Notes: a model not told the origin generated them from the letters alone. Counted from the stretch's first letter, positions 1-14,171 are shown. The stretch is DNA of 64,000 nt from Manduca sexta (GCF_014839805.1 NC_051138.1:13824983-13888982), one strand, 5' to 3'. A program made the numbers and translations.

Positions 1-1194
1 TGGGACGCGTACGGGAGTCTGGTTAAATATTGCGTCATTATCTATTCCTGCAGTCACGCATCAGCGTGCACATATTATGTTTTGATGTTAAATATATAAT
101 AGCTAGTGTAAGTATTTAATATAATTTGATTTTTCAAAGTGACGAGCGCAATGCGGTGCTTCGGAAGACATAAGTATGGGGGTGCAAGTTTTTTTGGATA
201 GGCGTGGTGATTAACCCGTCAACAACATAATATAATCCAATAAAAAAATACCAATATACAAAAATACCTGCACACACAGAAAGAGAGAGAGAGAAAGCAT
301 TCTTACAAATACCTGTGCTGTTTGTTTTCCTACATAAAATAAAATAAATACAAACACACATTAAGTCGCTTAGAATTCGTTCTTAGGAATGAGTTTCCCT
401 TTAGTTGGACTAAGTTTGTTGTGATCTATTTCTTTTTATGTAAAAATATATCTATCTGGTATCTCCAATATATTTTAGTATATAGTGTGTGTGTATTGTA
501 TTGGTATAAATAATACACCCACACTATATGATAAAAGTCTCAACCAAGTCACGTACGTATGCGTATATTCAGTACACTACACAGGTCTACATTAATGAGT
601 ACTTTGTTTATCAAGCCAACAGTATCGTAACAATGCTAAACGCTAACGTCATAAAACTAATTATGAAGTGACTAAACGTGACTCCATGGAATTTTCCACT
701 AACCAAATTAAATTATAGTCATTATTTATTAGCTGCCGAGGCGTGTACGAATTAGCTTAATCTATTTTCTAAATTAACAGCAATACGACTTTTAAATGCT
801 TAAGTCATCGCGCATACGATGTCGGCTTGTTGCTGATAAATTCTGTTGTGTTCAGTAAAAGATGTTTTAGTAACTTCATCAACTGTCAGCTTCATAGTGA
901 TGTTTTACAAAATAACGAAACAGCGTTTGCGCAGCCCCTAAAAGTTGACACGCAGAGCAGCGCTATTTTGTTTAGATATAGACAGATGCAGAATAGTAAC
1001 TAGGTTGTGAACTTCGTCTTTATCTTGGAGACTACCCCCCATACAAACATCAATTTCGATGTGACCTACATTGTTGAGATGTGACTTCGGTGCGTATTCT
1101 AATCAACAAATCACAACAGGAGCCCGTACCTAGCAGTAATTTATACAGGATCACTTTGACACTGCGTTAGTAAATGAAACCCTGCAGAGAATCT

Positions 1195-1320
1195 GCAGAC
1201 TTATTTCAAAGGCGTGTGAAATCTGGCAAATCGCACTAATCCAGCGTGGTGGCCAAAGCCTACCCACGCGGTAACAGAAGAGACCAGTGCCCAATACTGG
1301 GATATTCTAAAACTGATATT
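1195..1320 (+). repeat. SINE-like tail fragment
   Basis: TTTCAAAGGCGTGTGAAATC and CCAGCGTGGTGG follow the order of the family 1 SINE body with many changes. No head or box elements are recognisable. Confidence 0.45.
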
Positions 1321-1789
1321 AATGACGGTATTCAAGTTTGGAAGTTATTACAATGGATGAAAGGCGATTTTGGAAGTATTGTATTACTTCTTTATTTTGT
1401 TATCTATTGTTTATAGTGAAATGAAACGGATATTGACTTGTTTACCAAAAAAAATATAATTTGGAAATAAATCTCGATTAATTTGACTAATAAATGCTTT
1501 TGAAGATCTTTGAACGTTTATTGAAACACCGAAACTGCTGTATGGATTTGGGATCGTTCGAATAAACTCTGTTTTGCATTAGAATGTGTGCTTTTAGTTC
1601 GGAGAAGTACACTGTAGTCCTTTAAAATCTTAAAAGATCTGTAACGTTTACGGAACTATGAGCACTACATCATTTCATATTACACATGGTGTTGTTCGCG
1701 ACTTCATCCGTATAAAAATGCTTTTCCCACTACAAAAGTTCGTAAAACACTGTAGCGGCTCTTTGAGTCTCTATATCGCCATCTCGATC

Positions 1790-1985
1790 TACTTTAAAAG
1801 AGATTAAATAATTCTATAAATACTCATGGGAGAAAATTATTGGAATACAAATTCGGCTTTGTGTTGCTCTAGGACATGGTCTACCCGTATGCCAAATTTA
1901 ATTAAAATCCGTTCAGCTGTTTATTAATTTACGTCTAACAAACATTTGCACACACTTTCGTATTTTTTATATTATAATAAGATAA
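1790..1985 (+). repeat. LINE-type 3' tail repeat
   Basis: CCAAATTTAATTAAAATCCG and GTTCAGCTGTTTATTAATTT are the recurrent 'Met-Pro-like' tail sequence seen in several places in this window. Coding part absent. Confidence 0.45.
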
Positions 1986-2257
1986 TTGTATTTTGTATAA
2001 TCTAATATTTAGTTGGTTCAGAACTTTGTCAGATATATAGCGTCCGACAAAGTCCATTTACGAGTTAGATCTCCCGAAAAGTTATCAAATACTTTGCTTT
2101 TAAATTTATGTTTTCATGGCATATAATAAGATCTAGTATTTTAAATATTAATATAGATTTTCATTGGTCCAGGGACTGTATTACGGCGAATATTGATTAT
2201 TGAAGTTATGACAATGTTTCTATTAGAAAAACACTCGTAATTCATTTAGGACTAGCC

Positions 2258-2425
2258 TTTGCACGCGCCTCCACCAACGTCAAAGCTTTTCCGGGATAAA
2301 AAGTATTCTATGTCCTTCATAGGATATTAAAACTATCTCCATACCAAATTTCTACGAAATCAATTCAGTGGTTCAGATGTGAACGCGTAACGAACAGAGA
2401 GACAATTACTTGCGCATTTATAAGT
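2258..2425 (-). repeat. LINE-type 3' tail repeat
   Basis: Contains TTTTCCGGGATAAAAAGTA, a CTATCTCCATACCAAATTTC block and a TTCAGTGGTTCAGATGTGAA block, the order found in tails of related repeats at 28000 and 52400 when read in the appropriate strand. Confidence 0.55.
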
Positions 2426-4404
2426 ACAGAAAATATGGATTGGTATTTGTCCTTAAAATGGAAATTAACTTAAGCACCAATACTTTAATAAAATATAAAC
2501 AAAGCAAACATTAAATGCATAGTTTTCCACCTCCTCTAAGATAAAACCATCCTCTTACATGCTATCTTATATCGTATAAACAAACACTTAAGACACAATA
2601 TCAACTATCAAGCGTTCCCCACTACGTTACCTTAGTAATATCATACGATGTGCGCTTCAAACGTGATTAGGAGAAGGAAATTATATTCGGTTTGTATGGG
2701 ATTGAACGCGCCAACCTTGGTCTCGTTTGTAACTTACCACCTTTGATTGGAACCTGGTTTAACATAGTCATAAACTCGTGTTGTTATATATGTCCCGTGT
2801 TGTGATAGCGAGAGTATCTCACATATCCAGGAATATAAATGATAATATTGTAGTTACATTTAAATCAGTTAAGATTAGGAGTTATAGCGGTAAATTAAAT
2901 TAATTAGGGCTTTACGCGGATAATGATAATTAATTTGATTCAATTAATCCCACAACGTAACTTTGTCAGTAATCAAAGCCAAATTGCAACGCAATTTCAT
3001 GTAAGGCCGCACCTTAACTGTTGCACCAGACACAAGATACAAAATTGCGGCAACGAACTGTCAACATTTCGTTTTTATACAATCATGACACTGAAAGTTG
3101 GTTTAAAATGCTAAAAAAATCCACTATCGACAGATGTTCAGCTAGACGAATTTTTGACAAATTAATATTGACAGTTTGTCGCTGTTATTTTAAGTCGTAA
3201 CTCGTATGCGTTTACTGCATCTGTGTGACGCCTTATAATATAAAACTATGTATACAAGCAGGTGAACCGTCTGCTCTTTTCAAATGTTATATATAAAAAT
3301 TGGTCTGGTTTGTTAAACCCTAACGCCTCTATAAACTTAAGTGGCAATAAAAATATTTTTCAACCTCAACGGTGTTGGTAAATATTTTCCAGTGTAACTA
3401 AGTTAGGTCTATACGCCCCGGGCCTGTGTTGTGACTAAAGGTTTATGAGCGACTAATCGGTCAGTGTAGCGAATAATCGATGTTCCTTCACGCATATCAA
3501 ACGGGGAATTTATGGAAAATTCGATGGTTACATGTGAATGTATGACGTTATTATCCCACAAAGATTAGGCATAGACAGTGCATCTCAACTTTTCTAAGCA
3601 TAAATCTGTTCTATAATGTAAAAAGAAGTAATAAAACAAAGATAAGATTGATTATTTAATCAAGGGAAAACTGATTGCGATTTGAGAAAAAAATCTACAA
3701 ATTTTTGTTGCCTGACCTGAAAATGAATGCAATATTTACGTTCTTCTGAATAAACAACATTTCATTTTTTCAACATACTCAAATGTTTATATTTTATGCA
3801 ACTAGATCTAAAATTATGAGACCCATATTTTTTCTTTTTTCAAAATTTAGATATTTTCATTCATAATTTTCACTTTGAATTTTATGTTATTCTAAAACGA
3901 CGTAAGCATCAAATGACGTCCTTTGCTTTGCAATAAAAAGCAGTGAAGTGACAGTTTTTTTGTTTACATCTCTCTTTCAAAGGCACAATTGTGACGTATT
4001 ATAATATTGACATTTGACATTGACAGATAGATAAATAGTGACGTGGACAAAGGAACTACTTCATTCAACCGTATGTGTGACGTCGTCAAGCATTTTCGGT
4101 TTTTAATTTATTTCTTCGAAATTAAGTATTATAAAAATTTTAAAATACATAATCGAATTCAGAGTAGAAAAATTAAGAAACGGTATTTTTGTTTTAGGCA
4201 CGTATAAATTTTGAAATGTTGTAATTTTTTATTTAATTAAATCTTATCTCGGTATAAATGTATCATTATATATGCAGTGTTTGAAGTGGTTTAAAAGTTT
4301 CATAGAAGTAAAATTGTAAATTGTTGAACAGATTTAAATGAAGTGGCACACAGATCTATTCCTGGATCAATGTATGGGCTTCTTTTTAATTCGGCCAGTA
4401 AACA

Positions 4405-4460
4405 ATGAGACGTCCATTCCGAGACAAGGCTTTCACGCGGGCAAAGCTGCGAGTAAAAGA
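4405..4460 (+). repeat. repeat tail fragment
   Basis: GGCTTTCACGCGGGCAAAGC-TGCGAG is the terminal motif also seen at 37240 and 52540. Confidence 0.4.
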
Positions 4461-7400
4461 TGTACCTAAATTAATTAATTAAAAATGTTATCATTCCCCA
4501 TTTGTTACTTGTAAATAAACATGAACCCTGAGCATTTCTAAACACTAATTTCTGAGAGTCAAAAACAATATAAATACAGATAAAACGTGTCATTGGACTA
4601 TCAATTTACTGACAAAGAAAGAAGAACTCATTTCTTTTAACAAAGTATTACGAGAAAAGGCAAAACAGCAGCAATAATAATATTTTAGGCACAGTAGTCG
4701 TTACAGTAACAATTTAATATGTACCCTTGGCCATAATCATAATTTGTTTACTAAATAGAACAAATGTATTCATTCCACGTTCAAGCGATATAACTAACCG
4801 ACCAGCGAGACTCTGGGAATACCAAGAAGGCACTAATATAATTTGAAGAGGTCGATTATGACACCCCAATCAAGGCAATTAAAGTGTACTGATCGATACT
4901 ATCAGAGGCGAAGTTATACATCCAATAAGTGATCAGTTGGCATAATGAGTATGTTCCAAATATGGTAAATGCGCCACGAATGAGCACGTTTGCAACCAGT
5001 TAGTGCACATATACACTGAATCCTAAATAAATCATACAGTGTTATAATAATCAAGATACATCCCACATCACGGAATCCATTCAATTATCACATAATATGT
5101 ACTGCATAATTTATCCGCACATTTGATCCAATATTTGCATTAGCATACCGAGTGTTAGAACCAAAGTGACCTTGCAAAGCAATTTCGGATCGAAGAGGAC
5201 GCTCAAAAGGCGTCTCCATGAGTGGTTTAAAATGATAAGAGTGGGTACATGAGCCTTTTCTGCTCGACTTAAGGGTGCGATGAATAAGGACGCTTATAAT
5301 GCTAGCTTACAGACTTAACTCGAGTGAGGCGATTGTGAAAATGCTTGTAAAATGCAGATTTATATTTACATCTTAACTATTTTATTTATTGTTTTTAGGG
5401 AAACGTGTAAGAAGGTCATCTTTCTAAAGATATTTTGATAAGCTGTTTGACGTTGACTGTTTAATGTTTGTTCGATCCAGATACGTTTCAAGCTATAATT
5501 TATTGTAACTGTCTCCGTTAATAATGTCCAAGCCATTAAAGAAATCTTTCGAATCTAACTTGATTATTGAATATTGATTCAAAAATACATCAAATCAGTA
5601 ATCTGATATATTTATATGGTTGACATGAATTCCGACTAGAAGTCCTTTATGATGTTCGCAAAGACAGTAATGTAATGGAAAAGACAGTAGTGTTTTTTTG
5701 AAGTACAGAATACTCGGATGATTTGAATGGCATTGTAGTAACTCTTGACCGACAAAATTAAAATATAATAAATCCTGCATGCTGCATAAATAGATAATAC
5801 CTATACTGTTGACTTAGTAGTCGATCTAATTTTATCGTTTAGCATTCCAAGTTCTATGTATTTCCAAAATATGTATAAGTTGCTCTTAAGAAAATAGTTT
5901 TATTTGAGTACACTAACCCTAAATCGTAACATCTAAGACCACGATATTTGAATATATTATGAATATGTATACGGTTACCCGTACATATTTCCTCGAATAT
6001 ATTCCGTGGCTTCTTAGGAAAATTCCTAGCGCAAACACAAGGGAACTTACTGTTAGAATAATATTTGTTTTCAGTGATTCGGGATGTCTAGGACTTGAAT
6101 GACTAAAATCTCGAGATCTATTTTGTCTTACAACTATTGTTGGTCTTATGTTCTGGACTATAAGATTCAAAACGTATGTAAAGGCACATTGACTTCGATT
6201 AACAAGAATAAATATGATAATAAATTAGCTATATTTAACATGCGGCATTCTGAGCATTTGAAAGTACCCAACCCGACTACAAAATATTACGAACACTAAA
6301 GAAACGTTTCGCAAGATAACTTGAAGCGTGTACCCTGTAAGAATAAAACCTTTTAGTTAATTATGAATAACTTTTTATTAAAATAAATTTGAACTACTTT
6401 TTAAGATACTTACGTCGATCAATAAATTTACGCTGTGGCACCTGTCAGTACTAAAATGTCTTTGACGGCCGTATTAAAAAAAAGGTTTAGTACGGCTGCA
6501 ACAAATTATTCATTTTATTATGAGAAAAGCAGCGCTGTATCCCGTTTGGTCAGTAGACACTCTTGTTGTGGAAATCATCATAAAGCAGCAGACTTGTTAC
6601 TTGGGTTTCGTTTTGAAACTTTCGAAAATGTGACGAATACCAAATTCAGATCCCTCAACTCAAGGGCAACGTGGTTATTCTGATTTTATATTAAGTTCTT
6701 AATGATTTTTTTTATATGATAACTCCCCATCAATCTACAATAGCGTAGGATCCGTAGCCTAGACGCCTTTACAATCGTTAACGCTAATAGAAAACAAAGA
6801 ATGTATGAGAATGACATATCCAATAGATAAGTCAATCGAAGAAGTTGACCAGAAGCGTCTTCTACTTTTACCACTGCCCTAATTGAAAGGACTAATTATA
6901 ATGAATCTGGGATTAACATTATTCAAAAAAATATGAAACGTTATAAAGTAGGAATACCAAATTACATTCATCATAAGCCAATATTGGCAACCGATAGTAC
7001 GTTAGCGATTAGTAATCGTTTACAAGTGATTGATGTGCTGAACGGAGCCAAGTTGATAGCATATTGGAAATGTTATCATAATATTAAAAGCGTTCGCTTT
7101 CAACTTTATGAGTTTTAAACGTGTATTATAAAACAGGAATCGACCACGTAGTAAGATTCGTAAAATTCTTCATTCCATCCTGTGTTAACAATGACTGACT
7201 TTCCTTTTAAGATGTTTACTTCTTCGTCTTATTGATAAATTAATATTATTGGTTTTTGAGAGTGAGTTTTTGTATATTCGTTAGTTTTTATAATCTTCAG
7301 TTAAGCTTCTAATTTAACCTACCTTGTATTCCTTATAAATTTTATCCCTAATTTAAAATGTCCATAGTTATAATATACGTGATTTTAATTGTTATTTAAA

Positions 7401-8202
7401 AATAATAATTATTCTTATAAATTATTTAAACGTATCATAAGTACAACTTTATCCACATGCGTGGTAAATAAAGTATTTTATTTATTTATTTAAACAGCGT
7501 GGTACCTTTTATTGCATTCATAGTCTAAAGTTCTCAGTTCTCACTCTGTCTTCTTATTTCATTACTGGTATTAGTAGCAGTTTTCAATACTTCATGGCAT
7601 TTGTTATATAATTCCATTATAAATTTTGATAATGTATGTAAAATTGATAATAATATCATGATATCATTTTTGATTTACAGTCTACATTAATATCTTCGCT
7701 ACAGAGCCTCCACTGAGAACTGCTAACTATGTTCACAAATGCTTTTAAAGTCACGAAACTGCAGAATACAGTACTTTCGTTACTCGACTGCGCTTGCAAA
7801 GGAATATCCGACCGGATCTTTATTCTATTATAGTGCTTTATAGTTTTATTTCTCGTTGACTTTGTATATTTCGCCTTGTAACTCTTGTATTGAGAATATG
7901 ATAATGTGAGTCAATCTCATCCCGCTAGTGAGTCTATAAGCCTGGATCAAGAGCACGCATTTTACGATCTGAGTGAAGGTTAGCGTCGCTGGAAACTTTA
8001 GCTTAATCCGCAACGAATTATTTTAATAGAAATTTAGAAAGAAATTGGAAACGTATTTGGTGAATTGGAATTACTTGTTGTTAGGATTTGCTTAATAATA
8101 ATAAAATATTATGTTGTCTCGCTTCCTCTGATGATTTCACTAGAAATACTGCAAATACCTGTAATTATTACAGATGTATTAGTTTATAAGTGGGTGGTAA
8201 AT

Positions 8203-8404
8203 TGACTTCACTGCACCTAATGGTAATTGGAGTGGAGTCTTATAGAATGTCACCTGACGAGAGACGATTACTCTCGGAGGTCGACAAAATTATAACAGCC
8301 TGTTGAAACCGGTTATGCACAGGCTGATCCCGGAACGCGACTCACTTACGTGGGTCACCATGGCGAGTTTTAACACCCTGTGGTGGTCGCTATCCGGGTA
8401 TATA
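8203..8404 (-). repeat. repeat family V (about 220 bp), minus-strand copy
   Basis: Family V, read in its own sense, begins with a GGATATATTTTATATCC palindrome, then GGATAGCGACCACC, GCCATAGTGGCCCACGTAAG, TGTGTCGCGTTCCGGGATCA and CCGGCATAATTGTGTCGAC. Here the reverse complement keeps most of these blocks but lacks the palindrome and the middle part. Confidence 0.75.
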
Positions 8405-10930
8405 AAAAAAAATATTACCTACCATCAGCTAATTAGCTTTGCTCATCATGATTTAAAAATATTTTTCCTTTTCTCCATTCCCTTTGTTGCCATCCCTTCA
8501 TAGATTATGCTGAATATACATGCTTGTCTTCACTGATAAACTTAAGTTTCCCCTTATCTCATACACAAATCAACTTTGTAGCCTTTTTGAGGTCATTTAT
8601 TTTTCATTTTTTATGTATTTTATAAATACATCATATATCTTATGTCGATCAATAAATTTTATTTATTTTGGAACCATTCGCTAAGAAGTCGTTGATAATC
8701 GAAGAATAAAAAAATCCTAATTTAAACGTCTAATAATCCAAAAAATTCCAATCATGCCCAATGCACGAAGTTCCAATGATTGAACAATAAGATGAGCGTA
8801 AAATTGGTTATTACACGTTGAATAGACTGTTCAATGAATCTCCACGCAGCACGTAAGTTGGAGACATTGATGAGGATTTCGGGGCGATACAAAACAATAT
8901 ACTTGATTTACACTATAATCTCTTGGTAGTAATGGAGGCCTGAGCAGTGGGGCAGATATTATAATAATAATTCATATATGCATGATTATTTAATACACAA
9001 CATTATTTATAAAATTAACCGTAATAGATTATAGATGAAATTATTTTCAGATTACATTGAAATTGTTCAAATATGGTTAAATCATATTGTACTAACCATG
9101 CGAAAGATGTAGTTAGTATGCGGTAGTAGATTTAAAAAGAACGCAATAGAAACCATTTTTAAAATTGGTCCGAAACCGTAAAAAACGTGATCAATACATA
9201 TTGACAGGAATTTTACGATAACTTAGCTCAACATATTTACTAGAAATAGTGTGCAAATGTATACCCATTTTTTAAATTCTTTATTCAAAATAAAATCTCT
9301 TGTAAATTGGCCATTACTGGCTGTCCATCTGTCCCTTGTCACATTATCGGATTTTCTAGTTTGAGACCCGTATTGTACGGGTTCTTTATCCTTTTGTATG
9401 TTGAAGTACTAGTGAATACATTAGGTTTAAATATTTATCGTGCTTTAAATATTTTGGGGTCAAACTATACAGCAAGATCAATATCGATGAGGACAATTGA
9501 ATTCTAGAGTGAAGGTATTCAGAAAGATTCGCAAAGAATAAAATATTTTTTTGGTTTTCACTGATGAACATGAGTCTCCCCCAAAGATTTCCAGATCGAA
9601 TTATTGTAAGCGGCCCGCATCCAGCAACTTCCTGCGTCTTTTATGACGTCATGTGTCGACCTCGTAGGTGGACGTCCAACATATATGTGAACATTTAATA
9701 CATAATCTTGTACGTTGCTTATCATCATATGAAGTAACATACATGCAGAAACTCTGGCTTTTTGGAAACTATTCACAATAAACCAGTTTTAGTCACACGG
9801 TAGTATCAATTTGATCGAGCTGAACCATTTATAATGTAAATAAGGTCTATTTTCTCTATAGCAACTATCATTACTATATTCTGAAATAATCCTAGCAAGA
9901 AGCGCTTCCCACATACCCATTAACGTCGCATAACACAATTCCCCGCTGCATAAGATGTTAATGTAATTTTGCTTGCATGTTCCCATTTAGATCCCTATAA
10001 ATATACAAAGTTACCCCAATTTAATTCTAAAAATCAACAAGAAAGCTCGTTATATTGTTATTAAATTTTACTACATTTTTAATGGAACGGTTAGTACACT
10101 GCATAGCTTTATTGGTCTATAGCTTTAGTTCGAGACTTCGCCTGTTGAAGTCTCCCAGAAAAGTCACATTTAGTTTTACACATGTTAATAGTTTTCAAGC
10201 TAGTATATAATGCTAATGCTGCTTCGCTACCGAAATTAATAAAACGTCATCAACTTGATGGACTCTAGAATATCAAACCCAGTACTTAGTAATGATTTTT
10301 TTGTAACATAGGCCGCAAGTAAGTTTACAGGTCAGTTATTATTACCTCCACCCCTAATAAACACCAAATATTTAAGTATATTTTGAATAGACTCCCGAAA
10401 TTAAAGAGGAACAATTATAATAAGGAACAGTTTATTTCGGAGGCTCCAACACCAACAATTTTACTCGACATAGGAAATACAACACCATATTTTCACTAAA
10501 GTTCGGTTTTCGGTAATACAGTATCGTACAGTTGAATTTTACGATACGCGATAAGTCTGCGGTCGACGATTTTTCTCAAATGCATCAACATTTAATCAAA
10601 ACTTTGGTCTGTTTAATTTAGTTTTCTCAGAGGCTTGTGTGATTACTTTGTTTTTGAAAAGCATTGTACTAAGTAGAATATCAAACGTTTTAGTTTAGTT
10701 TTAAAATTGAATTTATTTTTGCGATTATAGCGTTTATTACTGATTTAATTTAATATTATTTTATATCAGTTTTATTAATTTGTTTCTCATTGAGTTTTCA
10801 GTACAGATTTCAGTATTTTTATTTTGTTTATGACTACAAGGATAATTATTTAACAATCCCTGGTACCTAATTAAAAATGATTCTTCGGTATTTTCATATT
10901 GTTTATTACAAACAATATATTATTTTTTTA

Positions 10931-11257
10931 ATAATAATAATAATATCAACCCTGTATTATATACTTGCCCACTGCTGAGCACGGGCCTTCTCTACTACTG
11001 AAAGGGATTAGACCTTAGTCCACCACGCTGGCCTAGTGCGGATTGGTAGACTTCACACACCTTCGAAATTCCTATAGAGAACTTCTCAGATGTGCAGGTT
11101 TCCTCACGATGTTTTCCTTCATCGTTAAAGCGAACGATATATTCACAAAGAATACACACATGATTTTAGAAAATTCAGAGGTGTGTGCCCTTGGGATTTG
11201 AACCTGCGGACATACGCCTTGGCAGTCCGTTCCACACCCAACTAGGCTATCGCCGCT
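10931..11257 (-). mobile_element. SINE family 1, full-length
   Basis: This is the reverse complement of the 21010 element from head (GCGGCGATAGCCTAGTTGGG at 11257) to the TTATTATTATT tail. TTATTTTTTTA at 10920-10930 and 11261-11271 is a likely target duplication, though it is low-complexity. Confidence 0.88.
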
Positions 11258-11789
11258 TTTTTATTTTTTTACTAGTCCTTAATTACATATTAGACACCTA
11301 TATGTATTTCAAAAAATAGTTTTGGATTTTACGACTCCGAAATTAAGCCATCTAGGTCTAGATATCCGCAGAACTAAAAAGCAAAATTAATAAAAACTTT
11401 GTTACTAACAATCTGAACAAACAGTTGCTATACGATTCGTACACTGTTTAACTGTAAGAAAGAGAGAGTTAGCCAATTCGACCTTCCATACAGCCAGATT
11501 TTACCACCGCTTTTTATTACTACCGTATTTGCTTAGGACTGTGAATGTAATTCCCTTGGTCTCTTGTGCCTAGTTTCTCTAGCGAAAAAGTAACAACTAC
11601 GAAGTTCTACTTGCTGTTGGTTAGGTTTTATTTAATAGAATAAACATAATGAGTGTAATGTATTTCCGAAACTTGATGCTTTGGAAATCATTTATTATCC
11701 GAATTTGTTTTTATTTAGATGCATAGCCCTATTCTTGATGCGATTTAACCACTTAAGGGAATGGATGGCAAATATTCTTTACTTGCTGT

Positions 11790-12075
11790 GCCCGCGGGTT
11801 TACTAGCGTAGAAATCAGTTAGCTACAAAGTTTTTCCCGTATAAATCCCGCCCCACGAGTTCTTTTTACAATCACGCGATCCCTCAACAGAATTCGTAAT
11901 ATTTCAGTCAAGTTACATAATACCATAATGCACATTTCATCCAAACCTTCCTTAAGAATTGCACTATCCTTTAGTAAAAAGCGTACAAAAATCCGTTCAG
12001 TAGATTTTGAGAAAATCGAGCACATATAGACAGACAGCTTTTGGGGACTTTGTTTTATAATAATATGTATAGATT
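11790..12075 (-). repeat. LINE-type repeat tail (family with 52352)
   Basis: In reverse complement: CAAAGTCCCCAAAAGCTGTC, TGTGCTCGATTTTCTCAAAA, TCTACTGAACGGATTTTTGT and a CCCGCGGGCACAGC end. The small frame at 11819-12025 lies inside this repeat and is not a gene. Confidence 0.65.
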
Positions 12076-12546
12076 AGTGTTTACATATAATATAAAGAAC
12101 TTGTCTGAGATATTCTATACTTTTATAGCCACCGGTTTAAGCTTTGTTGTATTCAACAGTTAGTCTAGTTTCACTAAGCAGAGAAAGATATTATAGATTA
12201 CGTCACTAGATTTTAATTATAAAAAATATATTGTGTTATTTGCTGACGTTACATACTTGACAAAAAACAAACAAAAATATGATGTCATAATATTCTACCA
12301 AACAAGGTAACTTCTTTTCGAAATTCACATTGATTAATAATTCTGGTTTTCTAGTTTTAGTCAATTCATACAACTTTATAAGTTTGACTGTGCCTTGATA
12401 ATTATATAATCGTTGCTTACGGATATGTACCGTTCATTTATGAACGCCAATCGAACGTTTAAACCAGTCATCGTCCCTTATTTACTACATATTGTCTCTA
12501 TAACTTTATATACGACATAAAATTTTAACTTGTCATAGCTTTGTCA

Positions 12547-12620
12547 TCTATAATATAAAAATGAATCGCTTAATGCCTTGCTAAGCGCAAAGGACATTGT
12601 CGAAAACGGCCCCAGAACCA
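12547..12620 (+). mobile_element. Helitron 5'-end fragment
   Basis: TCTATAATATAAAAATGAAT matches the 5' terminus of the 24645 element, but similarity fades within about 70 bases. Confidence 0.5.
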
Positions 12621-13039
12621 ACAAAGGTGTGACTAGCGCCATAATTATTTATGTATTTATTTAAATTATTTGCAAATATGTGTATAAAACGGACAAGCTG
12701 CTACATCCAAAATGAATATATAAAAGTATTGTAACGACTTAAAGTCAAAGTCGCCGACATGTTTACAACTAATTGTGTATAGAGATGTACCGGTTCGAGA
12801 AAAACGATAAATCTAATTACCGATAATTAATTATTGAAACATTTTAATATATTCGATTTGTGAGGCGATATGTTCTTTAATTATTATAATAATATTTAAT
12901 CGAGAAATGGATGCGTCTCAAATAAATAAGTAGTTAGTTTTAGGACTAAATTGATTATAGATCAAGTCGTCTATGAAAAAAGTTTTTTTTTTAGTTTTTA
13001 ATTCACATAGATTTACTTTGTTTATTTAGATTCTATATT

Positions 13040-13270
13040 AGCGACCCGCCCTGGCTTCGTACAGATAGCAGAGCATAATATATTACGCGAACATTTATTT
13101 TTCTGTCGTACAAAATATTTATGAATTATACATATAAAAAGTAGCATTCTTCTCTCTCCCTCCATCCGGGGGCCTCAAACTCTCTCCATATTAAATTACT
13201 ATCGGATCCGCCCGTGTGAAAGATTTTCCGGGATAAGGGTCCCGCTAAATATTTTTCCGAATAAAAATAA
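13040..13270 (-). repeat. LINE-type repeat tail, degraded
   Basis: The GCGACCCGCCCTGGCTTCGT end, a GTGTGAAAGATTTTCCGGGA block and a GGGTCCCGCTAAATATTTTT block match common tails seen elsewhere in the window. It lies 320 bp upstream of the small cysteine-rich gene. Confidence 0.5.
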
Positions 13271-13590
13271 CCCTATGTTGAATAAAATCGATTTTTGTAT
13301 AAATTATCGATATAATCGATCTAGAATCTAGTCAAGTAGTATCCCTAGTTCTTACTTCCTTTTTCAATTCAATTTAATGTCACTCACACTTCACTCATCA
13401 GAGACAAATAAACTAGACTCTCACTTTCCATATAATATATTATAATTCTCTGACTCTCACTATATCATTGACGATTCGGCTATTATAAAGACTCTGTGCG
13501 ATTGATTACGATATCAACATACACTGGCTGTGATTTCTGGACTTTGTGAACTGATGTAACAATTTACCTGGCATTGATAACGGATACGAA

Positions 13591-13695
13591 ATGGAAATTG
13601 CTTTTTGCATTAATTGTGGTTCTGCTGGCGGATCCATAGTGTTGGAGAACGAGCAGATTCGCCATTGTATACAACAATGGACAGCGCCTCGTTTG
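13591..13695 (+). CDS. small cysteine-rich protein, exon 1
   Basis: ATG at 13591 opens 35 codons starting MEIAFCINCGSAGG and ending WTAPRL at a clear donor (TTG|GTAAGC). With the exon at 14022 it makes an 84-residue protein. CxxC is at residues 6-9, with a further Cys at 26. I do not recognise the protein. The frame remains open into the intron, but consensus splice sites and a second exon with a matching CxxC pair argue for splicing. The 5' end of the transcript is not defined. Confidence 0.6.
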
Positions 13696-14021
13696 GTAAG
13701 CACATTTTTCTTTAATCGTACAAGTTTAACTGCCGCCAAACTTCTAGTTCGCTCCTCAGTTCCTGTTCTTGATAACTGCATGGAAACAGCGAACAGAGTC
13801 TGTATACTACCTACTACACACTTTAGCATGTAGCTGTGGCAACTTAAGAGCAAACTAGCAAGTATATTGTTGATTAAAAAATGAGTGTCATATGCTTGAA
13901 GGTTTCTTACATTTAATTCAGCTGGAAGATTTGAATACATAAATCTGCTTTCCGTGTGACACAATATTAATATATTGCCATTCTAATTTGAGCATAATGT
14001 GTTTGTTTGTTTTTTTTTCAG

Positions 14022-14171
14022 GTTGTAGCCCTTGATCTTATATGTACAGCATGTTGGACCACGGCTCAAGAGCCTATACATACTTCAGCTGTAACAATGT
14101 CAGTAGAAGCTGCGTGCTCTGTAATAGAATGTTGGAACTCCGAACTCGGTGATTGTGATTGGCAAAACTGA
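14022..14171 (+). CDS. small cysteine-rich protein, exon 2
   Basis: After a strong acceptor (T-rich tract, CAG|GTT), 49 codons run from VVALDLICTACWTTAQ to WQN and TGA at 14169-14171. The second CxxC is at residues 43-46, followed by Trp; further cysteines are at 67, 72 and 80. Together with exon 1 the spacing is C-x2-C-x33-C-x2-C, which could bind one zinc ion and loosely recalls the ZAD domain of insect zinc-finger proteins. That is inference from spacing only. AATAAA at 14252-14257 and 14267-14272 would end the transcript. Confidence 0.6.
   Translation, partial: VVALDLICTACWTTAQEPIHTSAVTMSVEAACSVIECWNSELGDCDWQN

Larger units (their letters stand above)
1..13580. other. intergenic DNA without recognisable genes
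   Basis: Apart from the repeat fragments listed separately (1195, 1790, 2258, 4405, 8203, 10931, 11790, 12547, 13040), I see only AT-rich unique-looking DNA. All open frames are below 90 codons, and none shows a family motif, splice-supported extension or codon pattern. Confidence 0.6.

Noticed and set aside
13506..13964. 152-codon minus-strand open frame
   Set aside because: It overlaps the small two-exon plus-strand gene, has no recognisable motif, and the plus strand has consensus splice sites, paired CxxC motifs and polyadenylation signals. Kept as a shadow.
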